Source of the DNA: Bacteroidales bacterium M6
Lineage (GTDB): Bacteria; Bacteroidota; Bacteroidia; Bacteroidales; Muribaculaceae
DNA length: 64,000 nt
Assembly (NCBI GenBank): GCA_001689485.1
Contig: LUJQ01000003.1
Location: 1 to 64,000 of the forward strand
Direction: 5' to 3'
The notes beneath the pieces are model-generated. The model searched no databases, had not been told where the DNA came from, and was given only the letters and a program-made list of their open reading frames with translations. The position numbers were made by a program, and so were the translations under genes. Positions 52,811-62,040 of this stretch are shown piece by piece; position 1 is the stretch's first letter; each line of letters begins with the position of its first letter.

Positions 52811-54793
52811 TCACCGCCCGGAAAGCAGGAGCAGGATATTGATGTCGGCCGGTGAGACACCCGGGATACGCGATGCCTGGGCAACCGTTGCAGGGCGGAT
52901 TTTCTGGAGCTTCTGACGGGCCTCCGTAGAAATCGACGATATGGCGGAATAATCGAAACGGTCGCCAAGCGGGATTGATTCGAGCCTACGGATTTTGTCG
53001 GCTATCATCTGTTCGCGTTTGATATATCCGTCATATTTCAATAATATTTCCGCAGCTTCAACAACCTCCTGCCTCATATCCTCGGGAAGCGCCGAAACCA
53101 CCTCGTCAAGTGCCGGCACAATAAGGCAAAGATGCATCACCGACAGTTGCGGACGGAGCAGCAATGCCTTAAGCTTACACCCTTCGCGCAACATGGTAAG
53201 TTCCGAAGGCGTGCCTTTAAGAGCCAATTCTTCATTAAGCCGTTCCAACCCCCTGTTTATCTCGGCAGCCTTTACCGAATGGTTTGATATGAATTCTATC
53301 AGTCCGTCGCGAAGATGCTGTTTTGAAAGCATCGTATCGTAACGTTCCTGCGAAACCAATCCGGCTTTATAAGCCTTCGGCGTAAGACGCATGTCGGCAT
53401 CATCCTGACGGAGCAGGATACGGTATTCCGCCCTCGAAGTAAACATGCGGTAAGGTTCATCGACCCCCTTTGTCACAAGGTCGTCGATAAGCACCCCGAT
53501 GTAAGCCTCGTCACGAGCCAGTGTAAAAGGCGGCACAACCTTGTCGGAACCTTCAGGCAATGCCGAATTCAACGCATTGATTGCGGCATTGGCACCGGCA
53601 ACCAGACCTTGCCCCGCCGCTTCCTCATAGCCCGTAGTCCCGTTAATCTGACCTGCGAAAAACAGGTTCCCGACAAGCTTCGTTTCGAGCGTATGCTTAA
53701 GCTGCGTCGGGTCGAAAAAGTCATATTCGATAGCATAGCCGGGACGGTAAATCTGCACATCAGCAAAAGCGGGTATGGTCTTTAAAGCCCGAAGCTGTAT
53801 ATCCATCGGCAACGACGACGAGAAGCCGTTAAGATAAAATTCCTGGGTCTCCTCCCCTTCCGGTTCAAGAAACAGCTGGTGTTCGGTCTTATCGGCGAAT
53901 GTGACAATCTTTGTCTCTATCGAAGGGCAGTAACGCGGGCCTATACTTTGAATCTGGCCGTTGTAAAGAGGCGAATCAGGCAGCCCCTCCCTAAGGATGT
54001 CGTGCGTAGTGCTATTGGTATATACCGTGAAACAACGGCGTTGCCTCAGTTCGCGTCTAACCGAAGGCAGATAGGAAAATTTGTGGAAATCCTCCTCCAG
54101 TTCCTGAGGCTCGGTCAACTCCCACTTTACGGAACGTCCGTCGATACGCACCGGTGTGCCGGTTTTCATCCGTTCCGACTTGAAACCCATCCCCACAAGC
54201 TGCTCTGTGATGCCGCGCGAAGCCGGTTCGGCACAGCGCCCGCCTTCAACCATGGTTCGCCCCACATGCATAAGCCCGTTAAGGAATGTGCCGTTGGTAA
54301 GCACCACCGACCTGGCATTAAACACAGCCCCTAACGCGGTTTTAACGCCCGTCACGACACGGCGTCCACCCCCGGCGGATGCTTCCCCTTCCGTCCCGCA
54401 GGCGTCGGAGAAAACCAATTCTACAACGTCGTCCTGCCAAAGATACAGGCCGGGGGTGTTTTCCAGTATATGGCGCCACATTTCCGAGAAACGCATGCGG
54501 TCAGACTGCGCGCGCGGACTCCACATAGCAGGCCCTTTGGAGCGGTTCAACATGCGGAACTGTATTGCCGTTCGGTCTGTGACTATACCCATCATCCCCC
54601 CCATGGCATCAACTTCCCTGACAATCTGCCCCTTGGCAATACCGCCTACGGCAGGATTGCAGCTCATCTGGGCAATCTTGTTGAGATCCATGGTTATAAG
54701 CAACGTCCGCGCGCCCATACGCGCCGACGCCGAGGCAGCCTCACAGCCGGCATGGCCTGCCCCGACCACTATAACATCGTAGTCAAATTTCAT
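52811..54793 (-). CDS. mnmG: tRNA uridine-5-carboxymethylaminomethyl synthesis enzyme MnmG (GidA)
   Basis: MnmG, with MnmE, modifies U34 of several tRNAs. The 660-residue flavoprotein has the FAD-binding VIVVGAGHAGCEAASASARMG at residues 8-28, CNPAVGGIAKGQIVREVDAMGG, GTFLNGLMHVG, and a C-terminal domain ending with IPGVSPADINILLLLS. It is longer than E. coli MnmG (629) but typical for Bacteroidetes. Its ATG overlaps the ybeY stop by 4 bases, so translation of the two is probably coupled. Confidence 0.97.
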   Translation of the reverse strand: MKFDYDVIVVGAGHAGCEAASASARMGARTLLITMDLNKIAQMSCNPAVGGIAKGQIVREVDAMGGMMGIVTDRTAIQFRMLNRSKGPAMWSPRAQSDRMRFSEMWRHILENTPGLYLWQDDVVELVFSDACGTEGEASAGGGRRVVTGVKTALGAVFNARSVVLTNGTFLNGLMHVGRTMVEGGRCAEPASRGITEQLVGMGFKSERMKTGTPVRIDGRSVKWELTEPQELEEDFHKFSYLPSVRRELRQRRCFTVYTNSTTHDILREGLPDSPLYNGQIQSIGPRYCPSIETKIVTFADKTEHQLFLEPEGEETQEFYLNGFSSSLPMDIQLRALKTIPAFADVQIYRPGYAIEYDFFDPTQLKHTLETKLVGNLFFAGQINGTTGYEEAAGQGLVAGANAAINALNSALPEGSDKVVPPFTLARDEAYIGVLIDDLVTKGVDEPYRMFTSRAEYRILLRQDDADMRLTPKAYKAGLVSQERYDTMLSKQHLRDGLIEFISNHSVKAAEINRGLERLNEELALKGTPSELTMLREGCKLKALLLRPQLSVMHLCLIVPALDEVVSALPEDMRQEVVEAAEILLKYDGYIKREQMIADKIRRLESIPLGDRFDYSAISSISTEARQKLQKIRPATVAQASRIPGVSPADINILLLLSGR

Positions 54794-55221
54794 AAAGCGT
54801 TGTTTAACAATGCAAGGGCCTTATCCTCATTGGCTTCCATAATCTCCCGTTCCCCCGGACCTTTATCGTTGATGCCGCAAAGGTGAAGAACCCCGTGAAT
54901 GATTACACGCAGCAACTCACGCTCATAGGTCGCCCCGACCAGTTCCGCATTGGTGCGCACCGTGTCGAGCGATATAAACATATCCCCCCGGAGCAGCCTG
55001 CCACGGCAATCGTCAAATGTAATTATATCCGTATAATAATCGTGATTCAGAAACTGCCGGTTAACCTCCAGGATACGCTCGTCATTACAGAAAACATATG
55101 ACAGACAGCCCGGGATGCGTCCATGCGATTCGGCAACCGCCGTTATCCATTCGCGCAATACGGCAAAATCAAGCCGGGGCATTTCAACCCCCTCGGCAAA
55201 CCATTGAAACCTTTCGTCCAT
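54790..55221 (-). CDS. ybeY: Endoribonuclease YbeY (rRNA maturation)
   Basis: YbeY processes the 16S rRNA 3' end and takes part in rRNA quality control. The 143-residue protein ends with the metal motif HGVLHLCGINDKG; the first two histidines are present, and the third ligand position is Asp rather than the more common His. I recall the same change in other Bacteroidales. ITFDD near residue 68 is typical. It overlaps mnmG by 4 bases. The MITE-like repeat stands 15 bases upstream of its start. Confidence 0.9.
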   Translation of the reverse strand: MDERFQWFAEGVEMPRLDFAVLREWITAVAESHGRIPGCLSYVFCNDERILEVNRQFLNHDYYTDIITFDDCRGRLLRGDMFISLDTVRTNAELVGATYERELLRVIIHGVLHLCGINDKGPGEREIMEANEDKALALLNNAL

Positions 55222-55236
55222 CCAGTTGATATTAAG

Positions 55237-55404
55237 AGATTGTCTAAAAAATTTTTCAAATGGATTGTCTGCTGATTTTTAGGCTCTTTTTGGTAAATTT
55301 TTAGCTTTTCATCGGTCACGATGCCAGCATCGCTCCCTCTTCAAACCTCAAAATTTACTCAAAAACACCTCTAAAAATCTTTTGGAAAAATTTTTAGACA
55401 ACCT
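55237..55404 (-). repeat. MITE-like inverted-repeat element, copy 2 (upstream of ybeY)
   Basis: A 168-base element with inverted ends of the form AGRTTGTCTAAAAA (14 bases at both ends), flanked by TAAG at 55233-55236 and TAAG at 55405-55408, a plausible 4-base target duplication. Inside are the same ordered blocks as in the copy at 14170-14338. Oriented with ybeY, the CCTAAAAATCAGCAGACAAT block is nearest the gene, exactly as for pheT. No reading frame is present. The remaining 55405-55544 is AT-rich and featureless. Confidence 0.75.
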
Positions 55405-55544
55405 TAAGACAAAATTACTTACAAAGATACGGAAAAGAATCGGAAACCAGAAGCCGTAACTGCATGAGGATAATCATGTAGAATAAACACGCAGGCCAAC
55501 AAGCAATGTAGCTTATCCCACCTACGGGTGCCATTCCTCCCCCT

Positions 55545-56777
55545 TTATCTGAAAAACACATAGGCAGCAAAAACACCGGCCACCGACCCTGCTATATCTG
55601 CCATAAGGGCATAAGTAACCGCATAGCGGGTCCTTTTTATGCCTACAGAGCCGAAATAAACGGCCAGCACATAGAACATCGTGTCGGTAGAACCCTGTAT
55701 GGCGGCCGACACACGCGACACAAACGCGTCGGCGCCGTGGGTTGCCATCAGGTCGATCATCATACCTCTTGAGCCGGAACCGCTAAGTGGTTTCATAAGC
55801 GCTGTGGGAAGCGCCTCGACCCACCCGGTATCAAAACCTAATGCCGCAACGACCGAGGTCATCCACCCTGTAATCACATCCATCGCTCCCGACGCACGAA
55901 ACATACCTATAGCCACAAGGATAGCCACAAGATACGGGATAATGGTCACGGCGGTCTTGAATCCGTCGCGCGCGCCCTCTATGAAAGCCTCGTAAACATT
56001 AATCCGCTTCCACAGACCGGCGCACAAAAACAGCATTATAACCCCGAACAACATGGCATTGGCAATGAATCCCGACCAACGTTCAACCCGGCCCCCATCC
56101 ATCCCCGAGAAAAACCACACTATCCCTGCAATAACAGCACCCATCCCCACGAGCCATGCTATAAGCACAGGGTCGGTCAGACGTATGCGCTGCCTGATGC
56201 ATAACGCCACAATTCCAACAAGGGTCGATATAAACGTGGCCAAAAGAATCGGAAGGAAAATATCTGTAGGATTGGCAGCACCCGCCTGGGCACGGTACAT
56301 CATTATGCTTATAGGAATAAAGCAAAGCCCTGACGCATTAAGAATCAGGAACATAATCATGGCATCGGTTGCGGTGTCCTTCTCCTTGTTGAGGGTCTGC
56401 AACTCCTGCATGGCCTTAAGCCCCAGCGGGGTTGCCGCATTGTCGAGGCCGAGCATATTGGCCGAAACGTTCATGAAAATCGACCCCATTGCCGGATGCC
56501 CTTTAGGCACACCGGGAAACAGCCGGCAGAAAAGCGGCGAAATCATCTTCCCGAAAAAGCCGATTACCCCGGCCTTCTCGCCTATTTTCATCAAGCCGAG
56601 CCACAGCGAAAGAATCCCGGTCAGCCCCAGGGCAATCTCAAACGCAGTGGCAGCCGACGAGAAGGAGGCCGACATTATCGACGACCATACGGAAAAGTCG
56701 CCAAGAACCAACGTTCGGAACAACGCGACACAAAATGCCGCTATGAAAAAAGCAATCCAGATGTAATTAAGTGCCAC
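55545..56777 (-). CDS. SpmA/SpmB-like nucleoside-recognition membrane protein
   Basis: A 410-residue membrane protein that fuses the SpmA-like and SpmB-like halves (two Gate or nucleoside-recognition domains). Conserved parts are SANMLGLDNAATPLGLKAM in the first half and FRASGAMDVI, ALMKPLSGSGSRGMMIDLM in the second. In spore formers SpmA and SpmB act in spore core dehydration; in Bacteroidetes the fused protein is common and its role unknown. Confidence 0.85.
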   Translation of the reverse strand: MALNYIWIAFFIAAFCVALFRTLVLGDFSVWSSIMSASFSSAATAFEIALGLTGILSLWLGLMKIGEKAGVIGFFGKMISPLFCRLFPGVPKGHPAMGSIFMNVSANMLGLDNAATPLGLKAMQELQTLNKEKDTATDAMIMFLILNASGLCFIPISIMMYRAQAGAANPTDIFLPILLATFISTLVGIVALCIRQRIRLTDPVLIAWLVGMGAVIAGIVWFFSGMDGGRVERWSGFIANAMLFGVIMLFLCAGLWKRINVYEAFIEGARDGFKTAVTIIPYLVAILVAIGMFRASGAMDVITGWMTSVVAALGFDTGWVEALPTALMKPLSGSGSRGMMIDLMATHGADAFVSRVSAAIQGSTDTMFYVLAVYFGSVGIKRTRYAVTYALMADIAGSVAGVFAAYVFFR

Positions 56778-56828
56778 AGCAAAATGAAATGTTAGTTAAC
56801 GGCGCCACACCTACGACAACCGGTTACA

Positions 56829-56858
56829 CAAAGTTACAAAATTGCACCGAGTTTCAAT
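56829..56858 (-). promoter_or_regulatory. Promoter of the SpmAB gene
   Basis: Minus strand: TAACTTTG at 56829-56836 and ATTG at 56855-56858 with an 18-base spacer. The leader would be about 45 bases. Confidence 0.5.
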
Positions 56859-57027
56859 ATAACCGACACTCCGTCAGGACTACGATTTTTTCGCGACAAA
56901 AAGCCGAACACAGTTATTCGATGCATTACAAATTGACATACAATAACTTAAGCATCAAAAACACGACTTTTAACCGCCTGAGATTTAAAAATAGGAACAA
57001 TCACGGGCATTTGTCGGCATATTTCGA

Positions 57028-57057
57028 TTTCTGTCGGCGGAAAAATCGCTAAATTTG
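57028..57057 (+). promoter_or_regulatory. Promoter of the PAP2 gene
   Basis: TAAATTTG at 57050-57057 with TTTC at 57028-57031 and an 18-base spacer. The leader to the ATG at 57206 is about 140 bases, rich in A and C. The rest of the divergent gap 56859-57027 is AT-rich with nothing else recognisable. Confidence 0.5.
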
Positions 57058-57205
57058 CACCATATTAAATAATACTCGCAAAATCGACGAGTCGAAGCCC
57101 CGGTAATGCCTGCGAACCGTTAACAACACCACTACCGCAACAAAACCGGGAAAATGCAAAAACACTAACACATCATCTACTGCCCCCACCCAAAGATTCA
57201 CAAAC

Positions 57206-58246
57206 ATGCACACAGTTTCCATCAAAGGTTTCAAGCGCGGCAAAAAAGCAGCACTACTGTTGACGTCACTCCTCCTCGCAAATGTTGCGGCAACAGGTGC
57301 GTCATTGCATCCCGACACAACTTTGATTGTAGCCCGACCGGCCACAACGGCGGCAACCGCCCAAAACGACACAATCGTAATCATCCAGTCGCCCATGACG
57401 CCGGCTCCCGATGATATTTACGATGATGAAACCGTGGTAATATCACAGCAACCCGGCGACACAACGGTGACCATTATCGACGAACCCCTCCCCTACCCTC
57501 TCCGCTCGGAAAACGTGTCCGACGACCTAGTCCGACTCGGCGACACTTCGCATGATGTAGGAATCGCGGAATTCGCCGTACCGGCCGCGGCCTTCACCGC
57601 CGCAGCTCTTTTCGTTCGCACCCCGAAACTGGTGCAGGCGAGGGAATATGTGCAGCAAAAACTGTCGCACCATGGCAAAGACAAAACATCAATCGACAAC
57701 TATATCCAATACGCGCCTGCCGTTGTAGGCTACGGCCTGGACTTCGTAGGGGTGAAGAGCCAGCATAACCTGCTTGACCGAACCATACTCTTGGCAATGA
57801 GCTATGCCACCTTCGGCGTAATCAACTATGCCGCCAAAACGGCCTTCGGCGAAAAGCGTCCCGACAGCAACGCCAAAAACTCATTCCCCTCAGGCCATAC
57901 CGGCACAGCCTTTATGGGGGCTGAATTCCTACGCCGCGAATATTGGCACAAAAGCAAATGGATTGGCGCGGCGGGCTACGCCGTGGCAATCGCCGTAGGT
58001 TACCTACGGATCCATAACGACCGGCACTGGATCAACGACGTGGTAGGCGGGGCGGCACTCGGTTATCTCAGCACAACGTTCGCCTACTGGGTCTACCCGA
58101 AGATATTCCATAAACGCGTGCGCATGCACCGCGACGAACTCCTGCAACGCCTCACCCCGGAGCAGGAAAAGAAACGCCTTACCTGGATAGCCTCGCCATT
58201 TGCCGCCGACGGAGCCTACGGGGTTGCGGCAAGCATCATATTTTAG
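57206..58246 (+). CDS. PAP2-family phosphatase, membrane associated
   Basis: A 346-residue protein with a signal peptide-like N-terminus (about residues 14-32), a Thr/Asp-rich linker to about residue 105, then a PAP2 domain with several helices. The three phosphatase motifs are KTAFGEKRP (near 211), FPSGHTG (near 226) and RIHNDRHWINDVVGG (near 270). Family members in Bacteroidetes remove lipid A phosphates (LpxE/LpxF-like) or recycle undecaprenyl pyrophosphate; I cannot decide between these. Confidence 0.85.
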   Translation: MHTVSIKGFKRGKKAALLLTSLLLANVAATGASLHPDTTLIVARPATTAATAQNDTIVIIQSPMTPAPDDIYDDETVVISQQPGDTTVTIIDEPLPYPLRSENVSDDLVRLGDTSHDVGIAEFAVPAAAFTAAALFVRTPKLVQAREYVQQKLSHHGKDKTSIDNYIQYAPAVVGYGLDFVGVKSQHNLLDRTILLAMSYATFGVINYAAKTAFGEKRPDSNAKNSFPSGHTGTAFMGAEFLRREYWHKSKWIGAAGYAVAIAVGYLRIHNDRHWINDVVGGAALGYLSTTFAYWVYPKIFHKRVRMHRDELLQRLTPEQEKKRLTWIASPFAADGAYGVAASIIF

Positions 58247-58331
58247 AAATAAAGGCCGCTCCACAGGGATTGACAATAATCCTTTTGTGGAAACATCGGT
58301 CTAACAAAAATAACCGCATTCACATTCCGGC

Positions 58332-59174
58332 ATGGCAACGAGACAGAACATAACCGTCAACCCCGATTTTCCAGGCGCACGCCTGATTATCGAGCAAATA
58401 ACCGCCTGCGGTAAACCTACCGAAGCGACCGTGATTTACGAAGGGGCACGCAACACCCTGTTCTATGTCGATGCCCCGCAACTCGCAATCCATTCCCCGA
58501 ACCCGCACCGAAACGCGTTTGCGATAAACGTAAAGGCATTCCGCGTGCCACCATTCCCCAACGACTATATCTATGCCACTTTCCGGGCAGGGAAAGCAGC
58601 GCGTTCATATGAATTCGCACGACGCCTTACCGACATGGGATTCAACACCCCTGCCCCTCTCGGATATAGCGAAACCAACTCCGGCCTGCGGATTGCCGGT
58701 AACATCGGCATATGGCCGCGCCTGACCCGGAGCTACTATTTCTGCGAACAGCTCCAATTTCCCGACATGCGTTGCTGGGAAGGACGCCCCGACCGCGACG
58801 CATTGATTGAAGCTTTAGGCGCCGAAATCGGCAGGCTGCATGCCGCCGGGATATGGATGAAGGATTTTTCAACAGGAAACATCCTGGTGCAGCCACCCAA
58901 GGATTCTCCCGACGGCCACTACAGGTTCCATTATGTCGACCTGAACCGCACGGCATTCGGAGTCAAAGAACGAAGCCGCCTTATGCAGATGTTCAAAGCC
59001 CTATCCTGCTCAAGGGAAATCACACTTGACATAGCAGCCGCATATGCCAGGGCTACCGGGCGCGATATGGCCCAGGTGCAGGCCGAGGCAGGCAAGGCAT
59101 TCGACACATTCCATAAACGAATGCAACGCAAACAACGCCTTAAAGCCCTTTTCCGAAGCCGCCACCGCTCTTGA
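58332..59174 (+). CDS. Lipopolysaccharide-kinase-like protein (InaA/WaaP type)
   Basis: A 280-residue protein-kinase-fold protein like the InaA/KdkA/WaaP group. A lysine strand (FAINVKAFRVP, near 63), the catalytic loop MKDFSTGNIL (near 176) and the VDLNR metal motif (near 205) are in order. In relatives the catalytic loop reads HKD; here a Met replaces the His, while Asp and Asn remain. It probably phosphorylates lipid A or core sugars, consistent with the preceding phosphatase gene. Confidence 0.75.
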   Translation: MATRQNITVNPDFPGARLIIEQITACGKPTEATVIYEGARNTLFYVDAPQLAIHSPNPHRNAFAINVKAFRVPPFPNDYIYATFRAGKAARSYEFARRLTDMGFNTPAPLGYSETNSGLRIAGNIGIWPRLTRSYYFCEQLQFPDMRCWEGRPDRDALIEALGAEIGRLHAAGIWMKDFSTGNILVQPPKDSPDGHYRFHYVDLNRTAFGVKERSRLMQMFKALSCSREITLDIAAAYARATGRDMAQVQAEAGKAFDTFHKRMQRKQRLKALFRSRHRS

Positions 59175-59234
59175 AAACACCCTTACATCTCTCTTTTGCT
59201 GAACAAACATGCCTTAAAATTCCTTATCAATACC

Positions 59235-60950
59235 ATGAGTGCTACCCTTAAAATATATTGTAAGAATACCGGGGAATACCTCCCCATACACGGAGGCGAA
59301 ACCCTCCAGGAAATCGCCAACCGGCTTGCCCCCAGGTTGGGTACGTTGCAACTAATATGTGCCGCAGTAAATAACAAGACCGAACCGCTGCAATACCAGC
59401 TTTTCGGCCCCAAACAGGTGGAATTTCTCAGCAAGAATTCCCCGTCAGGCGCACGGGTCTACGTCCGTTCACTGTGCATGATGCTCTATTATGCCGTTAA
59501 AAAGGGATTCCCCGGATTAAGGCTGCGCATCGAGCATTCCATTGCCGGTGGATACTACTGCAGGCTGTTCACCTCACAAAAGGAGAACCAGGATACGACA
59601 CTGAACCTGTCGCCCGCACCGGAGGAGATGCCTGAAATAACATCACGCCTGCTCGAAATAATGCGCGACATACAACGCCGCGACATCCCGTTTGAACGCA
59701 AGGAACGACTGACATCGGATATTATAGAGAAATTCCGCGAGGCCGACCTGCCCGACAAAGTGGAACTGCTCGAAACCACTCACGAACTATACACCACATA
59801 TTACCGACTTGACGGCGTTATCGACAGCTACTATGGCGCCCTGGCCCCCTCCACAGGCATACTCGACGTGTTCGACCTCATCCCCTACAAAGAGGGCTTC
59901 CTGCTCATGGGCTTCGATAAATGCGACCCACACATACCGGCCAGGCAGGTAACCCAGGAAAAAATGTATGACGCCTATGTCGACTACCTGCATTTCAACG
60001 AGGTAATCGGGATTGCAAACGTGGGGCAGCTCAACCGCGCCATCGAAAAGACACGGTCGGCCGACCTCATCAACGTTGCCGAGGCCATGCACGACAAAAA
60101 AATCGCTGCGATAGCCGATGAAATCACCCGCCGCTATCAAGAGGGAGGTGCACGCGTAGTACTCATCGCAGGGCCCTCGTCGTCAGGAAAGACCACTACC
60201 ACTAAACGGCTCGGGATATACCTGACCACGAACCTGTTGAAGCCGAAAATGATTTCGCTCGACAACTATTTCGTAAACCGCGAACTCACCCCGCGCGACG
60301 AAACGGGTGATTATGATTACGAATCGCTCTACTCGCTCGACCTTGAAACCTTCAACCGCGACCTGTCGGCGCTGTTACGGGGCGAGGAAGTAGACATGCC
60401 GACATACAGCTTCGAACTCGGCAAACGTCTGTACAAAGGGAACAAACTGCGCCTGGAAAACAATTCCATCCTCCTTATAGAAGGAATCCACGGCCTCAAT
60501 CCCGAACTCACAGCCGCCATTGAGGAGCGCATGAAGTACCGCGTGTATGTATCGGCACTGACAACCCTGTCAATCGACGACCATAACTGGATTCCCACAA
60601 CCGACAACCGCCTGTTGCGCCGCATAATCCGCGACTACAAATACCGTGGTACATCTGCGGTAGAAACCATCCGCCGTTGGCCGAGCGTGCGTCGGGGCGA
60701 GGAAAAATGGATATTCCCCTACCAGGAAAACGCCGACAGCACATTCAACTCATCACTTATTTTCGAACTCGGCGTAATGAAGGAATATGGGGAAGCCATA
60801 CTGCGCGATGTCCCCAACGACACCCCTGAATATGCCGAAGCCTACCGCCTGCGCCGCTTCCTGAGCTACTTCCGCCCCATCGGCGAACGCGGTGTCCCAC
60901 CGACCTCGCTCCTTCGCGAATTCCTGGGCGGCTCCTCACTCCGCTACTGA
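59235..60950 (+). CDS. Nucleoside (uridine-kinase-like) kinase with N-terminal TGS and ThrRS-like domains
   Basis: A 571-residue protein. The N-terminus (LKIYCKNTGEYLPIHGGETLQEIA) is a TGS domain, followed by a ThrRS-editing-like region, and the C-terminal half is a phosphoribulokinase/uridine kinase domain with P-loop IAGPSSSGKTTTTKR near residues 310-325 and ISLDNYFVNR. This fusion is found in many anaerobes; uridine kinase activity is inferred. ATG 59235 was chosen since TGS starts there; an upstream in-frame start at 59196 is less likely. Confidence 0.85.
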   Translation: MSATLKIYCKNTGEYLPIHGGETLQEIANRLAPRLGTLQLICAAVNNKTEPLQYQLFGPKQVEFLSKNSPSGARVYVRSLCMMLYYAVKKGFPGLRLRIEHSIAGGYYCRLFTSQKENQDTTLNLSPAPEEMPEITSRLLEIMRDIQRRDIPFERKERLTSDIIEKFREADLPDKVELLETTHELYTTYYRLDGVIDSYYGALAPSTGILDVFDLIPYKEGFLLMGFDKCDPHIPARQVTQEKMYDAYVDYLHFNEVIGIANVGQLNRAIEKTRSADLINVAEAMHDKKIAAIADEITRRYQEGGARVVLIAGPSSSGKTTTTKRLGIYLTTNLLKPKMISLDNYFVNRELTPRDETGDYDYESLYSLDLETFNRDLSALLRGEEVDMPTYSFELGKRLYKGNKLRLENNSILLIEGIHGLNPELTAAIEERMKYRVYVSALTTLSIDDHNWIPTTDNRLLRRIIRDYKYRGTSAVETIRRWPSVRRGEEKWIFPYQENADSTFNSSLIFELGVMKEYGEAILRDVPNDTPEYAEAYRLRRFLSYFRPIGERGVPPTSLLREFLGGSSLRY

Positions 60951-60974
60951 TTCACATCAGCAAACCTTGACCTG

Positions 60975-61024
60975 TTGCTCTGGTTTAACTAGTCATTCCA
61001 GTCTGGCTAGTTAAACCAAAGCAA
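60975..61024. repeat. 18-bp inverted repeat in a convergent gap
   Basis: The arms 60975-60992 and 61007-61024 pair over 18 bases with a single mismatch (C60980/A61019), loop of 14 bases containing CCAG and CTGG. No U-tract follows. The region 61025-61224 shows no gene or clear promoter for this convergent gap. Confidence 0.75.
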
Positions 61025-61224
61025 CTAGAACGACTATTAGCAAAGGCGGAACGCAGCCTTTACAGCCATTACGGTAGGCAAGCCGGGCACGTGTCATCTG
61101 TTCCCGAATCCCGCCGTCAGCTACAAATTGTCTCTGCTTTCTGATAAGCTGCAAGCTCCCTGTAATTCCCTTTTTTGCAAAGAAACGGCTGTGGCTCCAT
61201 GGGAAATGTGTTTAACGGACGCCG

Positions 61225-62025
61225 TTATTTGAAAACCCACGAGATGGTGCCTGACTGGGTTGGGGCACCTTCGAGCACCGAGAAGCGGCATTGACGTGAA
61301 CGGGCGATACAGTTTTGGCGCATAGTGGCATCAGCGGCAACAGGACCCGAACTTGCGGCAGTGTCGTAAGTGGCGCTGATTACCTGCCCTTTGGCGTTGA
61401 CTTTCACCCTGATTACAATTACACCCAGCTTGGTGCTACCCACCGATGTCCAACTTTCCATAGTGCGCCCTTTCAAGCCGTTACCGGGCGTTCCTGTAGT
61501 TGCCCCGTTTGCCGAACTCCCTTCGGCAGAACCGGGAGTCGATTTGCCTTTGCCGCCGAAGGCCTTCTTGGTGGCATTGTCGGCATTCTTTTTGGCTTGC
61601 TGCTGACGTTTGGCCTCCTGCCGTTCTTTCTCGGCACGGATTTCTTCCTCAGTGGGGCCTGTCTGTTTCTTTTCAACTTTTGCCGGCGAGGGCTGCTCCG
61701 AGGTCACAACCTTCTTAGGTTCGGCAGCTTTCCCGGCATTTTCCATATCCACGGCATCCTGGGTCGGAACCGGGTCGGTAACATCCGAAGGCGCCGGTTC
61801 GTCAGGTGGGAGGAGTTCATCAAGATTGTCGCCGGTTTTTACAAACTCACCCGAAGCATAGATGTCCTCCACTTTCTCAAGCATAATATCATGAGGCTTT
61901 TGCGGCGGCCACTCCTCCACTCCTGCAGGGGGATAGGTGAGGAATGTGCTGACGAACACCACCAGGACTACCAGGTGGAAAAGCAGTGCGCCTGCAATGG
62001 CATATATGCGTTCGGGTTTGCGCAT
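61225..62025 (-). CDS. tonB: TonB-family energy transducer
   Basis: A 266-residue protein with an N-terminal transmembrane helix (about residues 10-31), a long Pro/Glu/Lys-rich periplasmic spacer with coiled-coil (EEEIRAEKERQEAKRQQQ), a Gly/Ser/Thr segment, and a C-terminal TonB-like domain (GVIVIRVKVNAKGQV, ISWVFK). With ExbB and ExbD it powers outer-membrane receptors. It follows exbD by 15 bases. Confidence 0.85.
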   Translation of the reverse strand: MRKPERIYAIAGALLFHLVVLVVFVSTFLTYPPAGVEEWPPQKPHDIMLEKVEDIYASGEFVKTGDNLDELLPPDEPAPSDVTDPVPTQDAVDMENAGKAAEPKKVVTSEQPSPAKVEKKQTGPTEEEIRAEKERQEAKRQQQAKKNADNATKKAFGGKGKSTPGSAEGSSANGATTGTPGNGLKGRTMESWTSVGSTKLGVIVIRVKVNAKGQVISATYDTAASSGPVAADATMRQNCIARSRQCRFSVLEGAPTQSGTISWVFK

Positions 62026-62040
62026 GACTCGTAGTAAGGA

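Noticed and set aside
61025..61224. Known structured RNA in the nucleoside kinase-tonB gap
   Set aside because: Parts looked vaguely familiar, but I could not identify a consensus structure, promoter or terminator.
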